NCBI GenBank assembly: GCA_021816665.1
Contig: JAKAXI010000134.1
Coordinates: 1-6,119, forward strand
Direction: 5' to 3'
Source: Bacillota bacterium
Lineage (GTDB): Bacteria > Bacillota > Bacilli > Alicyclobacillales > Alicyclobacillaceae
Length of the DNA: 6,119 nt
Within the stretch, counting starts at the first letter, position 1. The number at the start of each line of letters is the position of its first letter. Shown piece after piece: positions 1 to 5,563 of the stretch. Under the pieces are notes generated by a model. The model searched no databases, was not told the origin of the DNA, and saw only the letters and a list, made by a program, of their open reading frames with translations. Both the position numbers and the translations under genes were made by a program.

Positions 1-90
1 GTATCGGAACTGCGGCGCCTCGTACAGAGTTTGGTCGAGTCCTCTTCGTCCGCGTTGTATCCTGCGATGACTGAACGCCACGATCTTTAG
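1..90 (+). CDS. Probable 3' end of an upstream gene (partial, unidentified)
   Basis: The first forward frame is open from the left edge to a TAG stop at 88-90 and encodes 29 residues ending in ALYPAMTERHDL. Its third-position GC (about 18 of 29 codons) is higher than in the other two forward frames, which also stop earlier. The tail is partly helical and serine-rich (SLVESSSSAL) and carries no motif I recognise. The 78-bp space to the next gene holds a promoter but no obvious terminator. The fragment is short, and a minus-strand frame over the same bases is also open, so this is only a moderate-to-weak call. Confidence 0.4.
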   Translation, partial: VSELRRLVQSLVESSSSALYPAMTERHDL

Positions 91-104
91 CTGGAAGTCA
101 TTCA

Positions 105-154
105 TGGTTGGACTGAATCCAACGAACCGTGTATAATGGGTCAAAATCGTTGGA
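105..154. promoter_or_regulatory. Candidate operator: three TCGTTGGA-like half-sites around the promoter
   Basis: TCCAACGA at 118-125 and TCGTTGGA at 147-154 form a perfect 8-bp inverted repeat whose 21-bp spacer holds the TATAAT box. A third copy, TGGTTGGA at 105-112 (7 of 8 matches), overlaps the -35 region. With the left arm it makes a tighter palindrome, GTTGGA-N5-TCCAAC, at 107-123. The first and third copies lie in the same orientation exactly 42 bp apart, close to four helical turns. The left arms lie upstream of the predicted transcription start, so this is a DNA site and not an RNA hairpin. The natural candidate binder is the adjacent HTH protein; that link is inferred. Confidence 0.5.
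108..137 (+). promoter_or_regulatory. Sigma-A-type promoter of the HTH-guanylate kinase operon
   Basis: A perfect TATAAT -10 box lies at 132-137. With an 18-bp spacer, the best -35 candidate is TTGGAC at 108-113, which matches only the first three consensus positions. Transcription would start near 144, about 25 bases before the ATG at 169, leaving a short leader that contains the ribosome binding site GAGGAG at 158-163. The weak -35 fits a promoter that needs an activator or is modulated by a factor bound at the surrounding repeats. Confidence 0.65.
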
Positions 155-168
155 GATGAGGAGACACC

Positions 169-987
169 ATGACTGGCGTACAGTTTCAATTGAATCGTCT
201 GTTGTTCGAGCGCGGGATGAACGTACCTGCACTCGTTAAAAAAAGCGGTGTGAACCGAAACACCCTGTACGCTATGAAAAACAACGCCCTCAGTAGGGTC
301 GACCTCGACGTCCTTGAGCGCGTCTGCAACGCACTCCTTTGCTCTCTGTCTGAACTCGTTGTGTACGACCCAGCTGAGTCAGAAGAGCGCCCCGTGATCC
401 GCTTTGACTCGTCGTTTCGGCGCGAGCGGGAGGGGCGTATTTTTATTATTTCCGGTCCGTCTGGCGCAGGTAAAAACACACTCATCAACCAGTTGAAAAG
501 CCTGCACCTTGGCGTGCACTACATTCCATCTTTCACGACGCGCTCGCTGCGCCCGGGTGAGGTGCAGGGCAATCCTTATCACTTTGTCGACTTGGAGTCA
601 TTTCAGAAAATGATCGAGGCGCATGAGTTCCTGGAGTACGAGCAGATTCACGGCAACTACTACGGTACGCATGCGAAGTCCTATGAATACGCCATTCAGC
701 ATGGCTACGACGTTCTCAAAGACATCGATGTCAATGGCGCCCTGAACTTCCGTAAGTGGTTTCACGACCATGTAGTGCTGATCTACGTTCGCCCGACTGA
801 CTTGTCCACCCTGCAACGGCGACTGTCTGACCGCGGCGATTCAGACGAAGACATTCGTTTGCGTTTGAAGCGAATTGAATTCGAAGAGTCGAAGCGCGAT
901 GAGTTTGACTACCTGATCTATAACGATGACGTGTCGTTGGCACGGAAAAGCCTCCTTGACATTCTGACGGCAGAAGGGGTTCTGTGA
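169..987 (+). CDS. XRE-family HTH domain fused to a guanylate kinase domain
   Basis: This 272-residue protein has two parts. Residues about 5-66 match a short Cro/CI-type HTH (LNRLLFERGM, then SGVNRNTLYAM as turn and recognition helix, then DLDVLERVCNAL). After a charged linker, residues about 89-270 are a guanylate kinase, which transfers phosphate from ATP to GMP. The P-loop is GPSGAGKNT (96-104). Aligned with the yeast enzyme, the GMP contacts are retained: S121, R125, R128, E131, Y137, E156, Y165, T167 and D187 of DIDVNG. The lid region has RLSDRGDSDEDI. The residue after the P-loop lysine is N103 where Ser or Gly is usual. The start has GAGGAG 5 bases upstream. It is first in a tightly packed operon with an ABC transporter. 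It is unlikely to be the housekeeping Gmk, which normally lacks an HTH. I infer a nucleotide-responsive regulator; whether it still has kinase activity is unknown. Confidence 0.9.
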   Translation: MTGVQFQLNRLLFERGMNVPALVKKSGVNRNTLYAMKNNALSRVDLDVLERVCNALLCSLSELVVYDPAESEERPVIRFDSSFRREREGRIFIISGPSGAGKNTLINQLKSLHLGVHYIPSFTTRSLRPGEVQGNPYHFVDLESFQKMIEAHEFLEYEQIHGNYYGTHAKSYEYAIQHGYDVLKDIDVNGALNFRKWFHDHVVLIYVRPTDLSTLQRRLSDRGDSDEDIRLRLKRIEFEESKRDEFDYLIYNDDVSLARKSLLDILTAEGVL

Positions 988-988
988 G

Positions 989-3001
989 ATGGCTGTGCGG
1001 GGAGGACGCCGTTCCTCGCTGCAGAGAGTGGACAAGCTCAGATATGCGGGGCGATTGATCACCGCCTGCCTAATCCTGTGTGCAGCCATGCTGATGCTGC
1101 CCATTCCTTCTGCGGCGGCAGCAACCACTGGGCTGCAGCACGTTTCTGTCGGATTTCGCGGTTACTACGGCAAAAACTCGTGGGTGCCAGTCACCGCGCA
1201 AGTCTCGAATCCGGGCCCCGCGACCGCAGCACAACTGACGATTAGCGTCTCATCGGACATTAGTTCGACCCGCAATGCCTCTGGCACGTTGCATTGGGCG
1301 TTCAGTTTGCCAGCGCACAGCACCGTCAACAAACAGGTCTTGGTGCCAGGATTCCTGATCGGAAACGGCAGTCTGAATCTCGTCATCAACGGCGTGGTAC
1401 GAAACTCCATTCCGCTCGCAGGCAATGCGCTCGGTAACGTCGCATTGGTCGTCGTGCTGTCGCATCAAGCACAAGTGGCGCAGACTCTGCTTGGCAGTGA
1501 AAACAGCACGACAGCTGCACCTGTGCTACCAGTTACGATCGCGCCGAGTGCATTTCCTGCCAGTATCGATGGACTGAGCGGTTTAACAGCCATTGTCAGC
1601 ACTCCAAGAGACCTAGCTGAGCTGTCACCCACGCAAACCGCCAGCATCCAGTCTTGGGTGAGGCTTGGCGGACTGCTGATTGTGACAAACACGCTTGGCG
1701 AAGGTGCCCCGTGGAGCGGGTGGTATCCTCTCACCGCAGCACCTGCTCACAAGGTGTCAGGTTCAGGACTTGAACTGTTCATCGGCGGGACGCAACTCCC
1801 AGCACCGAAACTCACAATCCAGGCTGCGCCCTACTCCCTTGCCCCAGGGGCGAGTTTGTGGGCCGAAACAGGCGTGCAACCGCTCATCGCGGAACAGAGC
1901 GAAGGACGCGGAACCGTGGTGCAAACGTCGTTTTCACCATCGGATCCGGCGCTTGTGGTTTGGCCAGGCATTGGTACACTGTGGACAACGTTGCTCAAGA
2001 TGGGTGGTTCGCAAAGTCAGAGTGCGCTGCCAGACTATTTATCTCCTACTGGTGTGTTTTCACTGGCCTCCGCGAGTGAGGGATTGACGCCGTTGCGAGT
2101 CCCGTCGCTGCGGTTTTGGGCTACGCTGTTTGGGATCTACGTCCTCTGTGCTGGACCGCTCCTGTTCTTTCTCTTGCGCAGGTTAAGGCGACAGCCAGCA
2201 GCGTGGGTCGTTCTGCCAGTCTTCAGTGTGTTGGTGACGGTCGGGATTTATCTCTTTGGCGCTTCGCAGCGACCCACTGGGATGCTGACGGAGGGCGCAG
2301 GTATCCTCGACTTGGTGGGCAATGGCCAGGCAGAGGCGTACGGCGTTCGCGCGATGATGTCGCCGCGCGTCTCAACTTTTGACGTTGTGGTACGCCAGCC
2401 CATGCTCGCTCTGCCGCTTGTCGAGCACAACAACGGGGTGTCGGAAGAAGAGTCCACTTTGATTGGGAGTGGAACGCGCATCTCCTTTCGCAGGGTGTCG
2501 CGATGGGGTGTTCGTTACAGTTATCTAGCCGGGGCAGTCAAAGGGCAGGGGGAACTTTCGGCGGCACTCGCGAATGACCTTGGAACTCTGATTGGCACGG
2601 TTCAGAACCACACTCCCTACACGCTAAACGACGTCGCCATCGGTTGGAACGGAGCTCTTTATGAACTTGGCGATTTGAAACCGGGCGCAACAGCAGTGGT
2701 TCCATCAACGCAGAGTACGATTCTCAAGACAGGGAATTGGCTCAGCGCCTACAGCGGATATAACCACGACATCACGCGCTCGATTGGCCGTTCGATCGGT
2801 TCACTTGCAGGTACCGAGCAGTTGCTGTACTCGGATATCGGCATTAACTCTGCGCTCATTGTCGCGACGACGCGAGACACGACGCCGGGGCTCGGAAGTG
2901 TGGTTGCGTTTGAGCCGAAGGCCTCTGATCAGACGTTAACGCTAGTGCGCCAGTATGCGAATGTTGTGCAAGCCGGAGAAGGCGGGGTGCGAAGTACGTG
3001 A
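989..3001 (+). CDS. Exported membrane-anchored protein, extracytoplasmic partner of the ABC transporter
   Basis: This 670-residue protein has an Arg/Lys-rich n-region, a hydrophobic core at about 22-38 and a signal-peptidase-like PSAAAA site near residue 44. Residues about 48-135 look like an Ig/beta-sandwich domain. Residues about 150-335 contain an alpha/beta segment (LTAIVSTPRDLAEL, then SIQSWVRLGGLLIVTN) resembling the domain found in GldG-like ABC auxiliary proteins. Two membrane segments (about 375-397 and 405-424) are joined by a basic loop (RRLRRQ), so both large regions face outward. The C-terminal part holds another beta-sandwich-like stretch (GTVQNHTPYTLNDVAI, then ELGDLKPG). There is no C-terminal anchor. 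The ATG follows the kinase stop by one base and has AAGGGG at 974-979 as ribosome binding site, so translation is probably coupled. It overlaps the ATPase gene by 4 bp. I recognise no named family; the role as a substrate-binding or cell-wall-facing subunit is inferred. Confidence 0.85.
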   Translation: MAVRGGRRSSLQRVDKLRYAGRLITACLILCAAMLMLPIPSAAAATTGLQHVSVGFRGYYGKNSWVPVTAQVSNPGPATAAQLTISVSSDISSTRNASGTLHWAFSLPAHSTVNKQVLVPGFLIGNGSLNLVINGVVRNSIPLAGNALGNVALVVVLSHQAQVAQTLLGSENSTTAAPVLPVTIAPSAFPASIDGLSGLTAIVSTPRDLAELSPTQTASIQSWVRLGGLLIVTNTLGEGAPWSGWYPLTAAPAHKVSGSGLELFIGGTQLPAPKLTIQAAPYSLAPGASLWAETGVQPLIAEQSEGRGTVVQTSFSPSDPALVVWPGIGTLWTTLLKMGGSQSQSALPDYLSPTGVFSLASASEGLTPLRVPSLRFWATLFGIYVLCAGPLLFFLLRRLRRQPAAWVVLPVFSVLVTVGIYLFGASQRPTGMLTEGAGILDLVGNGQAEAYGVRAMMSPRVSTFDVVVRQPMLALPLVEHNNGVSEEESTLIGSGTRISFRRVSRWGVRYSYLAGAVKGQGELSAALANDLGTLIGTVQNHTPYTLNDVAIGWNGALYELGDLKPGATAVVPSTQSTILKTGNWLSAYSGYNHDITRSIGRSIGSLAGTEQLLYSDIGINSALIVATTRDTTPGLGSVVAFEPKASDQTLTLVRQYANVVQAGEGGVRST

Positions 3002-3930
3002 TTCAGGCACTCAATCTAAGCAAACGTTACGGTCGATTTATGGCTGTACAGAACTTGAATTTAATGGTGCGTCAAGGAACGGTGTTTGGCCTTGTCGGCG
3101 AGAATGGGGCAGGTAAGACCACGACCCTGTCGATGTTCGCGACCTTGACTGCGCCCACATCGGGACGAGCCTATATCGATGGGTTTGAGATCACGAGCCA
3201 GTCCCAAGAGGTCCGGCGCAGTGTCAGTTACATGCCGGACTCGTTCGGCGTGTACGACGATTTGAGCACCGCGGAGTACCTTGAGTTCTACGCGGACTGT
3301 TATGGGGTACCCAAACAGGTTGCACGGAGAAGAAGCATCGAGATGCTCGAGTGGGTTAACTTGGTCGATCAGCGTGGCACATACGTCAATGCGCTCTCCA
3401 AGGGGATGCAACAGCGGCTGGAAATTGCCCGCTGTCTGATGCACGACCCACAGGTGTTGATTCTCGATGAACCGGCTTCTGGACTCGACCCAAGGTCGCG
3501 TATCGACATGCGCGGCGTATTGCAGCGACTACGAGAACTCGGTAAAACCATTCTCATCAGCTCACATATTTTGTATGAACTGAGCGAGATCTCGGACGAG
3601 ATCGGCATCATGCGCGGCGGTGAATTGGCCGCAGTCGCGAGCGTCACCGCACTGTTGGAGCATTCGAGTGCCCATCGTCGACTATGGTTGGCCGGGGACG
3701 CAGACAAAGCTACGTGGGAGCACTTGCTCCGCGCCGACAACTGTGTGCGAAACATACGCTATGCAGAGGGCGGAGTGGAAGTCACCTACGCGGGTACAGT
3801 TGAGCAACAAGCGGGGTTAATGCGTTACTTGGTAGAGCAAGGGGTCAAGTTGTACCAGTTCGCAGAGCGTCCGACAGACATTGAAGCGCTGTTTCTGCGC
3901 TTGACCGACCAGGCGGTGAACCTGCTGTGA
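2998..3930 (+). CDS. ABC transporter ATP-binding protein
   Basis: This 310-residue cytoplasmic ATPase powers the adjacent permease. It shows Walker A GENGAGKT (34-41), signature LSKGMQQR (133-140), Walker B VLILDEP (153-159) with catalytic E158, D-loop SGLDP (161-165) and switch histidine H190. The Q-loop region reads YMPDSFGVYDDLS, with D81 where glutamine is usual; this MPD form occurs in a subgroup of ABC-2 exporters. The signature has K where Gly is typical (LSKGM), also seen in this class. Residues about 220-310 form the C-terminal accessory region usual for ABC-2-type ATPases. Translation starts at GTG 2998, inside a GTGA overlap with the previous stop, with GGCGGGG at 2981-2987 as likely ribosome binding site. 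The substrate cannot be read from the sequence. Confidence 0.95.
   Translation: MIQALNLSKRYGRFMAVQNLNLMVRQGTVFGLVGENGAGKTTTLSMFATLTAPTSGRAYIDGFEITSQSQEVRRSVSYMPDSFGVYDDLSTAEYLEFYADCYGVPKQVARRRSIEMLEWVNLVDQRGTYVNALSKGMQQRLEIARCLMHDPQVLILDEPASGLDPRSRIDMRGVLQRLRELGKTILISSHILYELSEISDEIGIMRGGELAAVASVTALLEHSSAHRRLWLAGDADKATWEHLLRADNCVRNIRYAEGGVEVTYAGTVEQQAGLMRYLVEQGVKLYQFAERPTDIEALFLRLTDQAVNLL
3911..3919 (+). promoter_or_regulatory. Ribosome binding site fixing the GTG start of the permease
   Basis: AGGCGGTGA matches 8 of 9 bases of the ideal AGGAGGTGA and ends 7 bases before GTG 3927. It lies inside the ATPase coding sequence, which supports the GTG start in the GTGA overlap over any downstream ATG. 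Confidence 0.7.
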
Positions 3931-4766
3931 ACATCAACCCGCTCTTGCGGAAAGAGTTTCGCCAACGTATGCGCACAAATCGGGCGCCGTTTGTGATTAC
4001 CGCGTACACCGTTGTGATGTCCCTGTTGACGTTTTTTCTGCTCTACGAAAACGTCCAAGGTCAGCTGTTGCCGCTTTTGCCGGTGCGCTCTGAACAGGTG
4101 TTTGTGATTCTCAGTCTATTGCAAATGATGGTCGTGGCGCTCATGACACCAGCGTTTGCAGCGGGATCTATCTCAGGGGAGCGAGAGCGTAGAACCCTGG
4201 TCGTACTCCTGACCACACCGCTTTCGCCTCTGCGCATTCTCGGCGGGAAAATCCTGTCTTCCAGCGCACTTTTGGGTTTGCTCTTGGTGACCACGCTGCC
4301 CCTTTACAGTCTGGTCTTTTTGTTCGGTGCCGCAGTGCCAGCCGAAGTTGTCGCTGTGTTCGCGTTTCAGCTGTTTACCATTGTCCTAATCGCGACTTTG
4401 AGCGTGTTGTGGTCGACGATTGCGCTGCGCTCCGGTTGGAGTACTGTGCTCTCGTATGCTACCGTAGGATGGATGGTGTTGGTATCGGGCGCAGTCGGAT
4501 ATGGACTGCAGATTATTTCAAAGCGGGATCCGATGGAGTTTTTTGCCGCCCACTGGGCCGTCATTTTTCTCTCCCTCAACCCGCTGTGGATTGAGGCTTC
4601 GTTTGAGGCCGCTGTGAACGCCCCCGCTCACGCATGGGTAGAGTTTGTCGCGTTCTACTGCCTGTTAGCGTTGCTGCTAACCTTGCCGAGCATCTGGCGA
4701 TTGCGACCGCAGGCACTCCGAAAGTTGCCGGCTGTCAAGCGGTTGAGTGAGCAGGACTACGAATGA
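3927..4766 (+). CDS. ABC-2-type transporter permease
   Basis: This 279-residue protein is the membrane channel partner of the preceding ATPase. A short basic N-terminus (LLRKEFRQRMRTNR) is followed by membrane segments at about 22-40, 57-79, 112-134, 140-166, 172-194 and 239-257, giving the six-helix plan of ABC-2 permeases; the stretch at about 208-220 is hydrophobic but short. After the second segment comes SGERERRTLVVLLTTPLS (83-100), the conserved cytoplasmic element of this family that contacts the ATPase. Such pairs usually export drugs, lipids, polysaccharides or peptides, or act in envelope assembly; the cargo here is unknown. With only one permease gene, the transporter would be a homodimer unless the exported protein or a distant gene supplies the other half. 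Confidence 0.92.
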   Translation: MNINPLLRKEFRQRMRTNRAPFVITAYTVVMSLLTFFLLYENVQGQLLPLLPVRSEQVFVILSLLQMMVVALMTPAFAAGSISGERERRTLVVLLTTPLSPLRILGGKILSSSALLGLLLVTTLPLYSLVFLFGAAVPAEVVAVFAFQLFTIVLIATLSVLWSTIALRSGWSTVLSYATVGWMVLVSGAVGYGLQIISKRDPMEFFAAHWAVIFLSLNPLWIEASFEAAVNAPAHAWVEFVAFYCLLALLLTLPSIWRLRPQALRKLPAVKRLSEQDYE

Positions 4767-4771
4767 GAAGA

Positions 4772-4794
4772 GCGCGCGGTTTCTTTTTTGCGCG
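4772..4794 (+). other. Weak hairpin after the permease gene
   Basis: CGCGC at 4773-4777 can pair with GCGCG at 4790-4794, extended by two G-U pairs around a pyrimidine loop. The T-rich run (4780-4789) lies inside the loop and no U-tract follows the stem, so it is not a classical intrinsic terminator. At most it may partly reduce read-through into the adaptor gene. Confidence 0.25.
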
Positions 4795-4799
4795 GTTCG

Positions 4800-4834
4800 T
4801 ATTAAAATCGTTCTGTCAGTGAAACATCTGTCAG
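4800..4834 (+). promoter_or_regulatory. Possible weak promoter and direct-repeat operator before the adaptor gene
   Basis: The 95-bp gap contains the AT-rich run TATTAAAAT (4800-4808), in which TAAAAT at 4803-4808 matches the -10 consensus at 5 of 6 positions. No convincing -35 lies 16-18 bp upstream. Just downstream is a perfect 8-bp direct repeat, TCTGTCAG at 4812-4819 and 4827-4834, with a 15-bp period. Direct repeats overlapping a start site are typical of regulator sites, but the binder is unknown. The gap suggests that the adaptor gene has its own control in addition to any read-through. Confidence 0.35.
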
Positions 4835-4846
4835 GTAAAGTGTATG

Positions 4847-4854
4847 AAGAGGGG
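4847..4854 (+). promoter_or_regulatory. Ribosome binding site deciding the adaptor start
   Basis: AAGAGGGG lies 7 bases before ATG 4862. It sits downstream of the alternative in-frame ATG at 4844, which has only a poor match (AGGTAAAG) in front of it. This favours the 214-residue form over the 220-residue form. Confidence 0.6.
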
Positions 4855-4861
4855 CGAACAC

Positions 4862-5506
4862 ATGCGCGCACGGCAACTTGTATTGGTCAACATCTTGATT
4901 ATCCTCATCGTGGCCGCCTTAGTCGCGGGAGGGTTCTGGTACTTTTATAATCAGAACAACTACATCCACGTAAGTGACGCGACGGTGACAGTGCAATCCC
5001 AAGATGTCGTGGCCACCGCGACCGGGAAGTTGACCGAGTGGACGCCGCAGGACGGCACGAGTCTCTCGGCCGGACAGGTGATTGGTGTCGAGACGCTCCC
5101 AACGGGGCAAAAACTCAATATCACAGTTCCGCAGGGCGGACAGGTGTTGAAAACCGATGCTGTCCCGGATGAGGTTGTATCCGCGGGAACCTTGTTGGCA
5201 GTCGTCGGCAACCTGAACCAGGAGTACATTGAGGCAAATGTCAGGGAAACAGAGATTCGCCACGTCGCGGTGGGACAGACTGTCGACATTGCAATTGACG
5301 CTTATCCGGGGACCACGTTCACCGGAACCGTCACACAAATTGGCGAACAGACAGCAGCCCAAACGTCACCGTTCCCGTCAGCGCAGTCGTCTGGAAACTT
5401 CACGAAAGAGGTTCAGCGCATACCTGTGGACATCTCCTTACAGGATAAGCAGGGGAAAAACGTTTTGCCAGGGATGAACGCGTCTGTCCGGATTCACCGC
5501 AACTGA
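4862..5506 (+). CDS. Short EmrA/HlyD-type efflux adaptor (membrane fusion protein)
   Basis: With the start at 4862 (supported by AAGAGGGG) the protein has 214 residues; starting at 4844 gives 220. It has one N-terminal membrane helix (about 5-27) and an extracytoplasmic body. Residues about 36-115 form a lipoyl-like barrel-sandwich hybrid (VVATATGKLTEW, then VPQGGQVLKTDAVPDEVVSAGTL as the second half). Residues about 120-214 form the beta-barrel with the EmrA-type motifs YIEANVRETEIRHVAVGQ (122-139) and GNFTKEVQRIPVDISL (178-193). The two lipoyl halves are separated by only about 25 residues, so the alpha-helical hairpin that reaches an outer-membrane channel in Gram-negative homologues is absent, as expected for a cell without one. 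Such adaptors assist MFS or ABC exporters. The candidate partner here is the upstream ABC transporter or a gene beyond the right edge. Confidence 0.85.
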   Translation: MRARQLVLVNILIILIVAALVAGGFWYFYNQNNYIHVSDATVTVQSQDVVATATGKLTEWTPQDGTSLSAGQVIGVETLPTGQKLNITVPQGGQVLKTDAVPDEVVSAGTLLAVVGNLNQEYIEANVRETEIRHVAVGQTVDIAIDAYPGTTFTGTVTQIGEQTAAQTSPFPSAQSSGNFTKEVQRIPVDISLQDKQGKNVLPGMNASVRIHRN

Positions 5507-5550
5507 CCCGATCTTACTGAATTTGTAACCTTGGCGTAAGGCAAGACGAT

Positions 5551-5559
5551 GGGAGTGAA
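5551..5559 (+). promoter_or_regulatory. Ribosome binding site deciding the start of the last gene
   Basis: GGGAGTGAA resembles the GGAGGTGA consensus, and its GGGAG core ends 8 bases before ATG 5564. The in-frame ATG at 5549 overlaps this site and has only a weak AAGG upstream, so 5564 is the better start. Confidence 0.55.
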
Positions 5560-5563
5560 GGAC

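Noticed and set aside
1..105. Minus-strand frame open from ATG (complement of 103-105) to the left edge, a possible divergent gene
   Set aside because: It has no ribosome binding site upstream of the ATG, its start abuts the palindrome, and the product is unusually arginine-rich. The forward partial frame is about as good, and neither can be settled from 105 bases.
1695..2087. 130-codon forward frame inside the exported-protein gene
   Set aside because: It is out of frame with a gene that has a clear signal peptide and membrane segments, and its product is rich in Arg, Cys and Trp with no motif, typical of a shadow frame.
4772..4800. Intrinsic terminator after the permease gene
   Set aside because: The T-tract is in the loop of the only available stem and not after it, and the stem is just five Watson-Crick pairs plus two wobbles.
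4820..4844. ECF-sigma-like promoter TGAAAC followed by TGTA before the adaptor gene
   Set aside because: The -10 element matches only 3 of 4 bases with a 15-bp spacer, and the implied transcription start would fall inside the adaptor ribosome binding site, leaving almost no leader.
4919..5362. 147-codon minus-strand frame opposite the adaptor gene
   Set aside because: The forward frame has clear adaptor motifs (GNFTKEVQRIPV, VRETEIRHVAVGQ). The reverse product shows no domain, and no ribosome binding site or promoter is evident.
5529..5545. Short inverted repeat CCTT-GGCGT-AAGG between the adaptor and the last gene
   Set aside because: The arms are only four bases with no T-tract, so it is within chance and is not a terminator.
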